Of a DNA stretch of 36,577 bases, positions 6,984-15,337 are shown in pieces. Origin of the DNA: Nostoc sp. NOS(2021) (GTDB taxonomy: Bacteria; Cyanobacteriota; Cyanobacteriia; Cyanobacteriales; Nostocaceae). The notes beneath the pieces are model-generated. The model made no database searches and was not told where the DNA came from. It saw only the letters and a list, made by a program, of their open reading frames with translations. Both the position numbers and the translations under genes were made by a program. The stretch lies in assembly GCF_017115025.1 (NCBI RefSeq), contig NZ_JABXKM010000022.1, positions 1 through 36,577 on the forward strand, written 5' to 3'. Numbering within the stretch: position 1 is the stretch's first letter; every line of letters starts with the position of its first letter.

Positions 6984-8598
6984 AAGGGGCAAAGTCTACC
7001 TCGTAGGCGCTGGGCCTGGAGATGTGGCATACCTAACAGTAAAAGCTTACAATCTCTTAGCTGCTGCTCAGGTTTTAGTCTACGATGCCTTGGTAGATGC
7101 TCAATTATTGCAGTGTGTACCACCTGATTGCTTGAAGTTGGATGTCGGGAAACGCGGTGGTAAACCCAGTACAACCCAAGCACAAATTAACAAGTTACTA
7201 GTAAAGCATTGCCATCAAGGAAAACAAGTTGTACGGCTCAAATCAGGCGATCCGTTAATTTTTGGGCGTTGTACTTCCGAAATTGAGGCGTTGAAAGCAT
7301 CTGGTTGTGATTTTGAACTAGTACCAGGAATTTCCTCAGCCCTTGCAGCACCTTTGTTCGCAGGAATTCCCCTCACAGATCCGGTGTTGAGTCGCGCTTT
7401 TGCAGTGCTTACAGCTCATGAACCAGAGGTTTTAGACTGGGAGGCACTGTCACGCTTAGACACACTGGTAATTTTGATGGGAGGGCAAAATCTGCCAGAG
7501 ATTGTACATCAATTGGTGGGGCACGGGCGATCGCACTTAACACCCATTGCCATCATCCGTTGGGCAGGAACTCCTGATCAACAAATTTGGACAGCGCAAC
7601 TGGGCAATATTCTGGAACAAACTAGGGAATTATCCCTTTCTCCATCGGTAATTGTGATTGGCGAAGTTGTTGGGCTACGCAAGTACTTACAACCTGAGAA
7701 TATATATTTAGACGAAATTATCAGGCATTCCCAGGTGGAACCTGTGAACGAGAGTACTACGACACCCCAACCTATGTTAAGTAACTTCCCCTCATCCCCC
7801 TCATCTCCTCTTCCCCTGACTGGGAAAACAATCCTGGTGACACGTTCAGTCGGACAATCGAGCCAATTTAGCGATCGCCTCATCGCATCAGGTGCAACAG
7901 TCATCGAAATGCCTACTTTAGAAATCGGCCCGCCCTCAAACTGGGAAGCTTTAGATAATGCGATCGCTCATTTATCTGATTTCGACTGGTTAATTCTCAC
8001 TTCTACCAATGGCATAGACTACTTTTTTGAAAGGCTAATCGCCCAAGGTAAAGATACCCGTGCCTTAGCAGGCGTCAAAATTGCCGTTGTTGGTGAGAAA
8101 ACAGCCCATAGTCTCAAACAATACTCTCTCCAAGCAGATTTTATTCCCCCCAACTTTATTGCCGATTCTTTAGTGGAAAATTTCCCAGATCAACTGGATG
8201 GTAAAAAGGTTTTATTTCCCAGAGTTGAAAGCGGCGGAAGAGAAGTTTTGGTTAAGGAATTAGCTGCCAAGGGAGCAAAGGTGATAGAAGTTGCCGCATA
8301 TCAATCTTGTTGTCCTACTGGTATTCCACCTGTGGCAGAGTTAGCTCTCCAAAACCGCAAGGTAGATGTGATTACCTTTGCCAGTTCTAAAACTGTGCAA
8401 TTTTTCTGTCAACTTACTGACAAAATATATTCCAACAATGATGCTAGCCAATTCTTAGAAGGAGTTTGTATTGCATCTATCGGCCCCCAAACCTCCAAAA
8501 CTTGTCATGCTTTATTCGGGCGTGTAGATGTAGAAGCCCAAGAATATACTTTAGATGGTTTAACCCAAGCACTGATCACATGGGCGACAAATTCTTAA
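6970..8598 (+). CDS. Fused uroporphyrinogen-III C-methyltransferase / uroporphyrinogen-III synthase
   Basis: A two-domain tetrapyrrole enzyme of 542 aa. Residues 1-250 are SUMT-like: VGAGPGDVAYLT, VVRLKSGDPLIFGRCTSEIEAL and VPGISSALAAPLFAGIPLTD. Residues 275-540 are HemD (uroporphyrinogen-III synthase): GKTILVTRSVGQSSQFSDRL, DWLILTSTNGIDYFFERL, KVLFPRVESGGREVLVKEL and VDVITFASSKTVQFF. HemD closes hydroxymethylbilane to uroporphyrinogen III and the SUMT half would methylate it. A Ser/Pro-rich linker (about 255-273) joins them. The SUMT half departs from the consensus: the GRGGEE signature reads GRCTSE and THR reads TDP, so its activity is uncertain. The start ATG at 6970 lies in an ATGACAA repeat. 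A canonical cobA lies at 2013. Confidence 0.9.
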   Translation: MTNDKRGKVYLVGAGPGDVAYLTVKAYNLLAAAQVLVYDALVDAQLLQCVPPDCLKLDVGKRGGKPSTTQAQINKLLVKHCHQGKQVVRLKSGDPLIFGRCTSEIEALKASGCDFELVPGISSALAAPLFAGIPLTDPVLSRAFAVLTAHEPEVLDWEALSRLDTLVILMGGQNLPEIVHQLVGHGRSHLTPIAIIRWAGTPDQQIWTAQLGNILEQTRELSLSPSVIVIGEVVGLRKYLQPENIYLDEIIRHSQVEPVNESTTTPQPMLSNFPSSPSSPLPLTGKTILVTRSVGQSSQFSDRLIASGATVIEMPTLEIGPPSNWEALDNAIAHLSDFDWLILTSTNGIDYFFERLIAQGKDTRALAGVKIAVVGEKTAHSLKQYSLQADFIPPNFIADSLVENFPDQLDGKKVLFPRVESGGREVLVKELAAKGAKVIEVAAYQSCCPTGIPPVAELALQNRKVDVITFASSKTVQFFCQLTDKIYSNNDASQFLEGVCIASIGPQTSKTCHALFGRVDVEAQEYTLDGLTQALITWATNS

Positions 8599-8611
8599 TA
8601 TCAAAAGCCCA

Positions 8612-8639
8612 ATGACAAATGACAACTGACTAATGACAA
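8612..8639. repeat. ATGACAA heptamer repeat at the coaE start
   Basis: Four units (ATGACAA, ATGACAA, CTGACTA, ATGACAA). The coaE start codon is the ATG of the last unit (8633). The ATG at 8612 is in frame but hits TGA within the repeat. Confidence 0.85.
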
Positions 8640-9229
8640 AACGCATAATCGGCTTAACTGGAGGTATTGCCACAGGCAAAACCACTGTCACCAATTATTT
8701 AGCTAGCGCTTATAACCTACCGATTTTGGATGCAGATATTTATGCTAGAGAGGCAGTATCTTTAGGTTCACCTATTCTGGGTGCGATCGCTCAACGTTAC
8801 GGCGAACAAATTTTACTACCAGATAGCAGCCTCAACCGCCAAAAGCTCGGCGAAATTATCTTTAATCGTCAAGATGAACGCAACTGGATAGAGAATTTGA
8901 TTCATCCTGATGTGCGCGATCGCTTCCTCAAAGCAATTGCCCAGTCCTCCTCACAAACACTGGTGTTAGTAGTGCCTCTATTATTTGAAGCTGGGATGAC
9001 TGATTTGGTTACAGAAATCTGGGTAGTGCGTTGTTCCCAAGAGCAACAGTTACAAAGATTGATACAACGAAACCATTTAAATAGAGAACAGGCACGAGCT
9101 AGGATCAACAGCCAATTATCTATCGAAGAAAAAGTGGCTCATGCAAATGTCGTTTTAGATAACTCTTCCACCCTAGAAGTATTACTGAAGCATGTAGATG
9201 TAGCTCTACAAATCACAAGTAGGGACTAG
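8633..9229 (+). CDS. coaE: Dephospho-CoA kinase
   Basis: Phosphorylates the 3'-hydroxyl of dephospho-CoA with ATP, the last step of coenzyme A synthesis, in the cytosol. The P-loop GLTGGIATGKTTV is at residues 7-19. The substrate-binding DADIYAREAV is near 34-43, LIHPDVR near 90, VVPLLFEAG near 108 and the lid region RLIQRNHLNREQARARI near 142-158. At 198 aa it is of normal length. The gene follows the CobA-HemD fusion by 34 bp in the same direction and may share its transcript. Confidence 0.95.
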   Translation: MTKRIIGLTGGIATGKTTVTNYLASAYNLPILDADIYAREAVSLGSPILGAIAQRYGEQILLPDSSLNRQKLGEIIFNRQDERNWIENLIHPDVRDRFLKAIAQSSSQTLVLVVPLLFEAGMTDLVTEIWVVRCSQEQQLQRLIQRNHLNREQARARINSQLSIEEKVAHANVVLDNSSTLEVLLKHVDVALQITSRD

Positions 9230-9671
9230 AAGCTATTGATATTAAAAAATATACATAGACGACGTTCTCAAAACATAAAATGTTTAAAAATGAATATTGT
9301 CTAGTTAACCAAAAAATACTCATATTTGACCCAATCTTGTCTAATAATTCGGTGATTGTACAGTTGAAGCTACTGTTGGTATTACTGTAAATTTAAGTGA
9401 AGAGTAAAAAAATAGCTGCTATCATCTCTAGTCTTGTATGAGATACTCAAGATTGAAAGTAATCAAGTAATCAACAGTATTAGCAACAGTGAATTTTTAC
9501 CTCATATATATAGCATCATTAATGACATCAATGGTTTATTTCACGTCAGATACGATTTAGGATAAATTAAACCTTAATATCTCAGAATTAAATCTTAAAA
9601 AAACTTAATTTTGAATTATTATTTCTATTTTGAAATTGTTTTTAAGTGCCTTCTCTTCAATCTGAACAGGT
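9230..9671. other. AT-rich intergenic region
   Basis: There are 442 bp without a credible reading frame on either strand, and the sequence is strongly AT-rich. I see no hairpin terminator, no tRNA and no member of the repeat families found elsewhere in the window. It presumably carries the promoter of the small gene at 9672. Confidence 0.45.
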
Positions 9672-9977
9672 ATGAACTTAAGTTTTAGTTTTTTAAATAA
9701 ATTAGCTCTGGTTAGCTCTCCAGCAAAGGAATTAAAACAGAAAAATAAAATACACGATTACAGCCAACAAGTTTGCGGAAGCGACTACGTATTTGAGCGC
9801 CTCAATGAAGGAATGATCGGTTACATGACTGGAATAGGGAAAGGCATCAAACCCGGCGATCGCATTATTTTACAAGAAGGTTATGAATCTTATCAATATC
9901 AAGTTGAAGAAATTGATTACTACTCCGATCCATCTGATATGTGGATAGCTTTACTCAAGCAAGTACTGGTTGACTAA
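9672..9977 (+). CDS. Small conserved-looking hypothetical protein
   Basis: A 101-aa protein that I do not recognise by name. It begins MNLSFSFLNKLALVSSPAKE. The second half, YMTGIGKGIKPGDRIILQEGYESYQYQVEEIDYYSDPSDMW in its general course, looks like a small beta-rich domain with a GIKPGDRIIL turn, as in short barrel folds. There is no signal peptide or membrane segment. Codon use matches its neighbours and a HIP1-like GGCGATCGC falls in frame, which supports real coding. It is isolated, with long AT-rich DNA upstream and a MITE-like repeat downstream. Confidence 0.65.
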   Translation: MNLSFSFLNKLALVSSPAKELKQKNKIHDYSQQVCGSDYVFERLNEGMIGYMTGIGKGIKPGDRIILQEGYESYQYQVEEIDYYSDPSDMWIALLKQVLVD

Positions 9978-10051
9978 ATATTAAAATCAACCAGTTGCTT
10001 CAATTCCATAGGTGAAGATTCTCTTTCTATTACTAGAGAATAAAAAAGTGA

Positions 10052-10215
10052 TATAGCGGTTTTTGATTGGGTGAGGTACAGTTTTGACCTCTCTCCAAAC
10101 CTCTCTCCTAAAAGGAGAGAGGCTTTGAATTTTTCCCCCTTCCCGCGTCGGGAAGGGGGTTAGGGGGTTAGGTCTGTCTGCATATCTGTACCTCACCGAA
10201 TTGAAAATGGTTATA
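10052..10215. mobile_element. MITE-like palindromic element, family A copy 1
   Basis: About 164 bp bounded by imperfect inverted repeats of about 28 bp that end in perfect GTGAGGTAC (10071-10079) and GTACCTCAC (10188-10196). Inside are two perfect hairpins: CCTCTCTCCT/AGGAGAGAGG (10100-10122) and CCCCCTTCCCG/CGGGAAGGGGG (10135-10159). A related element with the same ends is at 24996-25096. No transposase is encoded. The hairpins may also act as a terminator between the converging genes on each side. Confidence 0.6.
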
Positions 10216-10218
10216 TAT

Positions 10219-11622
10219 CTATTTTAAATTTATCAAAAAATGAGCTATTAAAGTATTCCTTTCGTAGGATAGCAAGTAAAGATGCAAAAGATTTGGGTTA
10301 TCTTTATCAAGGTGCATCACTGAACCATCAACTGCTAAGTGGTGATGATCTATCCAACGCTGCTGTGAATCTAGTAAAAAACTGAAGTAGGGGCTGACAT
10401 CTGGATGATTTTTTGTTAATTCATCGTAGCTTTGATAAAAAGGAGGTATCCCAATTCCCATCGGCATATATAAGCCTTTAGGATACTCTTCTACAGGCAA
10501 TTGAGGAAGGGTTTTCAGATTAATCCCACTAATGAACAATCTATTTTGTTCACTAGTCTTAATATCTGTGAATACTAACTCAATTTCCTGTAAATTGGTT
10601 TCAACGCCAACCGGTTTAATGTTTCTTAAAATAGCTTTGTCAAATTTGCCTATTCTCCAGTATTGATTTCCCCAAGGCTTATTTTGATCGTAAAATCCTG
10701 GTGAGCGAAAACTTGCAAATTTAATTTCATTGTTAATAGTATAAAAATCTCTCCATTTTGTGATATTGGTCGCTAGCGTAGTTCTAACTTTTCTACTTTG
10801 TTCTCCCGATACAATTATCCTTTCATCAAGGGGGAACTTAGTAGTAACTTCTTTTTCATCAATTACATTTCTCAGAAGATTAGTCTTTACTATTGTGCCA
10901 CTTGGATCTTGCCAGTGTTCTAATTTCCACCAATGCTGCCAATAAGAAATATTATTAATATGTTCAAAAATATTTTTGTAATGCCCCATCGGGAAGGTAA
11001 ACCAACTTTGATAATAAAGGGATTTATTACCATCCTCTTTAGTGAAAAGTAGAATTTCCCAAAATCCTGCATTTAAGCAATTATTAGCTAAAGCGACCTC
11101 CACGATGTTTTGCTTTTCAAAACCGTCTCCTCCGACAATTTGTATATTTTTTGAATTAGCAGGAAAACTAACCTGTTGTCTGTTCCATTCGCGGTCTGTA
11201 AAAGCGATTATTTCTAAACCTGGATCTTTTTTAACCCATTCGGGTGCTTTCGGGACTAATAGCTCTAAATCAACATTTTTTATAACTATTTGCGCCGTTT
11301 TTTTATCTGTTGGCTCAAGCACAAAATCGAAATGTGTATTATCTCTCTTAATAATTGTTAGTTTCCTATGAGAATATCTTTGAAAATTTTTACCTAAAGG
11401 CGCGGGATTTGCTGGATAATCGACATTAGATAATTCTTGAAGTTTTACACTCATCTGATTATCAAAGTTATATCTGGATTTAAACCAGAAACCCCCTAGT
11501 CCCAGTAAACCAAAGCATAGGATCAGGGTACTAAATAAAATCTGTTTCTTCGTGACTCTGAAATTAAGTTTGCCAAATTGGGAAATGCCTCCAATTATTT
11601 CCTTTGCAGAGGTATTTTTCAT
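10219..11622 (-). CDS. Membrane-anchored protein of unknown function
   Basis: A 467-aa protein that I cannot assign to a family. It has a cytosolic N-terminus of about 28 residues, one membrane segment (about 29-48, LFSTLILCFGLLGLGGFWF) and a large, probably extracytoplasmic domain rich in aromatic residues (for example YWQHWWKLEHWQDPSG and YDQNKPWGNQYWRIGKF). No catalytic signature is evident; a DHHHLAVDG cluster near residue 425 could bind metal but this is speculation. It is long and single-frame with normal codon use, so it is surely a gene. It is not obviously in an operon. Confidence 0.8.
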   Translation of the reverse strand: MKNTSAKEIIGGISQFGKLNFRVTKKQILFSTLILCFGLLGLGGFWFKSRYNFDNQMSVKLQELSNVDYPANPAPLGKNFQRYSHRKLTIIKRDNTHFDFVLEPTDKKTAQIVIKNVDLELLVPKAPEWVKKDPGLEIIAFTDREWNRQQVSFPANSKNIQIVGGDGFEKQNIVEVALANNCLNAGFWEILLFTKEDGNKSLYYQSWFTFPMGHYKNIFEHINNISYWQHWWKLEHWQDPSGTIVKTNLLRNVIDEKEVTTKFPLDERIIVSGEQSRKVRTTLATNITKWRDFYTINNEIKFASFRSPGFYDQNKPWGNQYWRIGKFDKAILRNIKPVGVETNLQEIELVFTDIKTSEQNRLFISGINLKTLPQLPVEEYPKGLYMPMGIGIPPFYQSYDELTKNHPDVSPYFSFLLDSQQRWIDHHHLAVDGSVMHLDKDNPNLLHLYLLSYERNTLIAHFLINLK

Positions 11623-11801
11623 GGGACAAATTTATTTTTATGAGGATGCTGATTAACAGCATAACCATTCTGTGAAACTAATTCCTGGTTTCTATTGGCA
11701 AAGCTCATATTAATAAATACTTATCTGGAATTAAAGGGTTTAACAAATTTTGGGGGTTTAAATCAAGAGCTTCATCAAGTGAGCTACTTGCTTTAATTGG
11801 T

Positions 11802-12158
11802 TCAAGTCGAACTAAGCTGTCGAAGAAACTCAATATTCAAGTCTAGCTTTTTTCCTAACCATAAGGAATGAACCGCGTGGTCTGCTACAGCATCGCCTGT
11901 CTCAGGGTGGACGAGAATATCCAATCCCTCACGATTGAGCATTAACCAAGGAACGACTTTATCAAACTGATTTGGTAAGAAAGCAACTTGATACATCCCT
12001 TGTGGGTGGGGGCCAATGGGCTTGTCAAACCAGCGTCCGAGTTGTACGTCAAACCTAGCGCCCAATCCTTCACGTACACGCGCAGCGACATCCCGACTCG
12101 CGGTATCGAAGTAAACATGAGCGTGAAAACCAGTGATCTCGATAGTATCTTCTTTCAT
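11802..12158 (-). CDS. DOPA 4,5-dioxygenase family protein
   Basis: A small (118 aa) protein of the DOPA 4,5-dioxygenase family, named after a fungal extradiol dioxygenase of betalain pigment synthesis. Bacterial members are metal-dependent and mostly of unknown substrate. The family pattern is clear: TGFHAHVYFD at the start (two metal-ligand-type His), GPHPQGMYQVAF in the middle and ILVHPETGDAVADHAVHSLWLG near the end. I start at ATG 12158, which gives MKEDTIEITGFHAHVYF. The frame is open to 12254, but that extension reads through a dispersed intergenic repeat (12222-12250) and is unlikely to be coding. Confidence 0.85.
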   Translation of the reverse strand: MKEDTIEITGFHAHVYFDTASRDVAARVREGLGARFDVQLGRWFDKPIGPHPQGMYQVAFLPNQFDKVVPWLMLNREGLDILVHPETGDAVADHAVHSLWLGKKLDLNIEFLRQLSST

Positions 12159-12221
12159 AGATCCACTTTTCGCTCTCAACTCTAATTTTGGGTAGCGGAC
12201 TTTTTCTTTCTCAGTGAAAAA

Positions 12222-12250
12222 GCGATGTCTACGACGGGCTACGCCTACGC
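12222..12250. repeat. Dispersed repeat GCGATGTCTACGACGGG family
   Basis: GCGATGTCTACGACGGG followed by CTACGCCTACGC. The same 29 bp recurs exactly at 33939-33967, and the first 17 bases recur at 222-238 and 27615-27631. Related GGGCTACGCCTACGC lies inside sirB (1471-1485). It is probably a small interspersed repeat of this genome. Confidence 0.75.
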
Positions 12251-12385
12251 TCAATTTTACCCCAATACCGTGCAGTTAAGGATCGGTTGTGGAGATTGAT
12301 TCTACAGAGGTCATCTAGTAACTAAGTAGGCGAGAATAAACCAAATTCAGAATTTGGTTCACTAAGATTTATGCAATGTTAGTAG

Positions 12386-12925
12386 TTAGTTAACCCTTAA
12401 AGTGTTTGTAGTTTCTTTGATAACTTCATCTGTTATAGGAGTAACTGAAAGATGCACAACATGCACTGAACAAGGAGCATGGTGAAGAACGTAGTTACTC
12501 ACACTACCGAGAAATAGTTCCATTAGCCCAGAACGACCCCGACGCCCCATAACAATTAGGTTAGCGCCATAACTACGGGCTAAGTCACAAATGATGCGAC
12601 CAGGATTACCAATATTTTGTGTAAATTCCGTACTGACACCTGCTGTATTAGCTTGGGCAGAGAAAGATTGCAACATCTGGATACCTTTATTTTTAAAGGT
12701 ATCCCACTGATTTTGGTATAACTCAAAGCTTTGACTGCTCAATCCCGGATAGTAGTCCAAATTAGACAGCATAGGCCCGTAAGGACTACCCTCTTCTTCG
12801 GGAGATAGGACATGCAATAGCATTAAGCTAGCTTGTGTTAACTTTGCTAAACCCAACGCTTCCTCAAAAACCTGTTGCCCTATTTCCGAGTGATCTAATG
12901 CAACTATAATCTTTTTAAACATCAT
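12386..12925 (-). CDS. Universal stress protein (UspA family)
   Basis: A single-domain USP of about 179 aa, cytosolic, probably ATP-binding. It starts FKKIIVALDHSEIGQQVFEEAL, the usual first beta strand and helix. The ATP-binding signature G-x2-G-x9-G-S/T appears as MGRRGRSGLMELFLGSVSNYVLHHAPCSVHVV. I place the start at the ATGATG pair at 12925/12922, preceded 5 bp upstream by GGAGG (12931-12935). The frame is open to 13009 but the extension has no family resemblance. The gene stands alone. The ligand and stress signal are not visible. Confidence 0.9.
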   Translation of the reverse strand: MMFKKIIVALDHSEIGQQVFEEALGLAKLTQASLMLLHVLSPEEEGSPYGPMLSNLDYYPGLSSQSFELYQNQWDTFKNKGIQMLQSFSAQANTAGVSTEFTQNIGNPGRIICDLARSYGANLIVMGRRGRSGLMELFLGSVSNYVLHHAPCSVHVVHLSVTPITDEVIKETTNTLRVN

Positions 12926-12930
12926 ACATA

Positions 12931-12935
12931 CCTCC
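12931..12935 (-). promoter_or_regulatory. Shine-Dalgarno site deciding the USP start
   Basis: On the minus strand GGAGG lies 5 bases before ATG 12925 and 8 before ATG 12922, supporting the short form of the protein. Confidence 0.6.
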
Positions 12936-13100
12936 GATTTCATTGGTAATTGGTCTTTACGGTTTCGGGTTTCCAGATGGTGGATTGTCAAACATGACCA
13001 AACCCTCAACTATGTTTTGCGACTTTTGAATTTTAAATTTCTTAAAAGTTTTCGCTCTATAGGAATCATATTTGATTTCTGAAAAAATCTCAGTAGTCTT

Positions 13101-13134
13101 GTAGGGTGCGTTACACTCTGCTAACGCACCCTAC
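13101..13134. repeat. Perfect 13-bp hairpin repeat
   Basis: GTAGGGTGCGTTA (13101-13113) and TAACGCACCCTAC (13122-13134) enclose an 8-base loop. It sits in the 374-bp gap between the stress-protein gene and hsdM. It is too far from either gene, and has no T-run, to be an ordinary terminator; small palindromes of this kind are common in Nostoc-type genomes. The rest of the gap shows no gene. Confidence 0.6.
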
Positions 13135-13299
13135 GTGTATTTCAAAAATCAAATACTAGTCCTATATATTTATGTTTATAGCAAAATAATCTAAAAAAGT
13201 CATTGATGCTGACTTTGTTTATACTTGCGATCAATGAGTGCTAACACCCACGAAGTAAAGACAAGTTTCTAATTATCAAAAGCCGGGGATTCTACTGTT

Positions 13300-14883
13300 A
13301 TGGCAAAACTCACCCTTCCGAAGCTGGAACGTCACTTGTTTGCGGCGGCTGATATTTTGCGCGGGAAGATGGACGCTTCTGAATATAAGGAATTTATCTT
13401 TGGAATGCTGTTCTTAAAGCGGGCTGCTGATGTGTTTGATGTCCGCTATCAGCAAATTGTCAAGAATTTTATGGATAAAGGAGAGAGTGAGGAAGCTGCT
13501 AAGGAAAGAGCGGAAAATGATAACCGCTATATTGCAACTGATGCAGAAGCCTATACGTTATTTGTACCGATAGAATCTCGTTGGAGTACCATAGTTAATA
13601 CCTTTCATCAACAAATAGGCAACAAACTTAATATTGCCCTACACAATCTTGCTGATGCTAATCCGGCGGTGTTGCAGGATGTTTTTGAACATATTGATTT
13701 TAATAAGCAGGTGGGTGGCAAGGGTACGTTAAGCGATTTGCAGTTACGCCAAATGATAGAACATTTTGACAAGCGATCGCTACGGAATGAAGATTTAGAA
13801 TTTCCCGACTTGTTGGGTGCAGCCTATGAGTATTTAATTTATTTCTTTGCTGACTCTGCTGGTAAAAAAGGCGGTGAATTTTATACTCCCCGTGGGGTGG
13901 TAAAGTTAATGGTGCGAATTGTCAACCCCCAAGAAAGGATGGAGGTTTATGACCCCTGCGTAGGTTCGGGGGGTATGTTAATTTTGTCTAAGCAGCACAT
14001 TGAAGAACACGGTGGAAACTCCCGCAATTTGAGGCTTTACGGTCAAGACAATAATGGGGGAGTTTGGGCTATCTGCAAGATGAATTTATTACTGCATGGC
14101 ATCCCCAATGCTTTGCTTCATAATGACGATACCTTGATGGTGCCGATTAAAGACGCGGGAAACTTAAAGCATTATGACCGAATATTGAGTAATCCGCCAT
14201 TTTCGCAAAACTACAGCCTGGGTAATAAAGATAACCCAATGGAGTTTAAAGACCGATTCCGCGTTTTTTGCCCTACGAGTGGAAAAGCTGATTTAATGTT
14301 CGCCCAGCACATGCTAGCGGTATTAAAAAAAGATGGGATTATGGCGACAGTTATGCCGCATGGGGTACTGTTTCGCGGTGGAGAAGAGAAGAAAATCCGC
14401 CAGTTATTTATTCAAGAAGATAATTTAGAGGCGGTGATTGGCTTACCACCACAATTATTTTATGGTACTGGGATTCCGGCGTGTATTTTGGTGATGCGTC
14501 CCAAAGGTGCCAAACCAGCAGCGACTCAAGGTAAAGTGTTATTTATCAACGCTGATGCGGAATTTCAGGCTGGACGCGCTCAAAATTCTTTGCGTCCTGA
14601 ACATATAGAAAAAATTGTCTCAGCTTATGAAGATTTTACAACTCGTGCCGATTATCCGGGGATTCCTGGTTATGCGGCGGTGGTGACTCAACAACAATTG
14701 GCTGACTACGAATACAACTGTAATATTCGCCGCTATGCTGATAATACCCCACCGCCAGAACCTCAAGATGTGCGATCGCATCTTTTGGGCGGTGTACCAA
14801 AATCTGAGGTGGATGCAAAGCAGGAATTGTTTGCTAGTCATGGTTTTGACCCGATGACTTTGTTACAACGGCGGAAGGGGTAA
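13300..14883 (+). CDS. hsdM: Type I restriction-modification DNA methyltransferase, N-terminal and catalytic part
   Basis: N6-adenine methyltransferase subunit that, with HsdS, protects host DNA and, with HsdR, forms the restriction complex. Residues 1-165 are the HsdM N-terminal helical domain ([33 protein letters not shown]). The catalytic domain follows: GGEFYTP (191-197), SAM motif [11 protein letters not shown] (218-227), motif IV NPPF (298-301), and [14 protein letters not shown]. At 527 aa it is like short HsdM proteins. However, the next gene (15338) resembles the C-terminal half of the long HsdM form, so the subunit seems to be split. The two parts are in different frames and separated by 454 bp of repeats. 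Confidence 0.93.
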   Translation: MAKLTLPKLERHLFAAADILRGKMDASEYKEFIFGMLFLKRAADVFDVRYQQIVKNFMDKGESEEAAKERAENDNRYIATDAEAYTLFVPIESRWSTIVNTFHQQIGNKLNIALHNLADANPAVLQDVFEHIDFNKQVGGKGTLSDLQLRQMIEHFDKRSLRNEDLEFPDLLGAAYEYLIYFFADSAGKKGGEFYTPRGVVKLMVRIVNPQERMEVYDPCVGSGGMLILSKQHIEEHGGNSRNLRLYGQDNNGGVWAICKMNLLLHGIPNALLHNDDTLMVPIKDAGNLKHYDRILSNPPFSQNYSLGNKDNPMEFKDRFRVFCPTSGKADLMFAQHMLAVLKKDGIMATVMPHGVLFRGGEEKKIRQLFIQEDNLEAVIGLPPQLFYGTGIPACILVMRPKGAKPAATQGKVLFINADAEFQAGRAQNSLRPEHIEKIVSAYEDFTTRADYPGIPGYAAVVTQQQLADYEYNCNIRRYADNTPPPEPQDVRSHLLGGVPKSEVDAKQELFASHGFDPMTLLQRRKG

Positions 14884-15337
14884 ACGTGGAAAAACGCTAT
14901 CCAGATAATTAGTTATGATTCCTACAATCATTGCACCCCACCCCGCCAAAGCTACGCTTTGTCTCCCTTCCCCGCAAGCCTACGGTGTACATACAAATGG
15001 GTTTGCCAAAGTAACAAATGAGTTCGCCGAAATAACAAATGAGTTCTCCGAAATAACAAATGCGATCGCCGAAATAACAAATGCGTTCGCCGAAATAACA
15101 AATGCGTTCGCCAAAGTAACAAATGCGTTCGCCGTTATTGCAATACTGCAAATCTTTGGTGATGAGGTTTTTCGCGTCAGTTTTACCCCACCCTAACCCT
15201 CCCCTTGTAAAGGGGAGGGAACTAGATAGATTTCCAGTCTCCCCCCTTTCCAAGGGGGGATTAAGGGGGGTAATTCACCGTAGCCTTTTAGGAGAGAGGT
15301 TTGGAGAGAGGTCAAAATTAATTGCGAATTAATAAAT
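14884..15337. other. Repeat-filled spacer between the two hsdM parts
   Basis: This 454-bp stretch holds a CCAAAGCTACGCTTTG palindrome (about 14946-14961), a seven-unit 21-bp minisatellite (14993-15139) and GC-rich hairpins around 15200-15280 (CCCTCCCCTT/AAGGGGAGGG and CCCCCCTT/AAGGGGGG). The 93-codon plus-strand frame at 14915-15196 merely translates the minisatellite as a heptapeptide repeat (EITNAFA type) and has no start context. I do not regard it as a gene. Confidence 0.6.
14993..15139. repeat. 21-bp minisatellite, seven units
   Basis: Seven head-to-tail 21-bp units with consensus ACAAATGCGTTCGCCGAAAT plus A. The units differ mainly at GCG/GAG and GAA/AAG. One unit carries GCGATCGC, the HIP1 octamer. 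Because 21 is a multiple of 3, every frame reads as a 7-residue repeat. Confidence 0.9.

Noticed and set aside
12159..12254. Longer N-terminus for the DOPA-dioxygenase-like protein
   Set aside because: The extension would translate the dispersed repeat at 12222-12250, and the family domain starts right after ATG 12158.
14987..15013. TGTACATACAAATG as the far end of the CAST, making the restriction and toxin genes its cargo
   Set aside because: Beyond TGTACAT and ACAAAT it lacks the TTCGCAAATTAGATGTCG pattern seen at 23862-23885 and runs straight into the minisatellite. It is probably coincidence.
14993..15139. Possible CRISPR array from regularly spaced repeats
   Set aside because: The 21-bp units are head-to-tail with no spacers between them, so this is a minisatellite.
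14915..15196. 93-codon frame with heptapeptide repeat
   Set aside because: It is only the translation of the 21-bp minisatellite; the opposite strand gives an equally long repeat frame.
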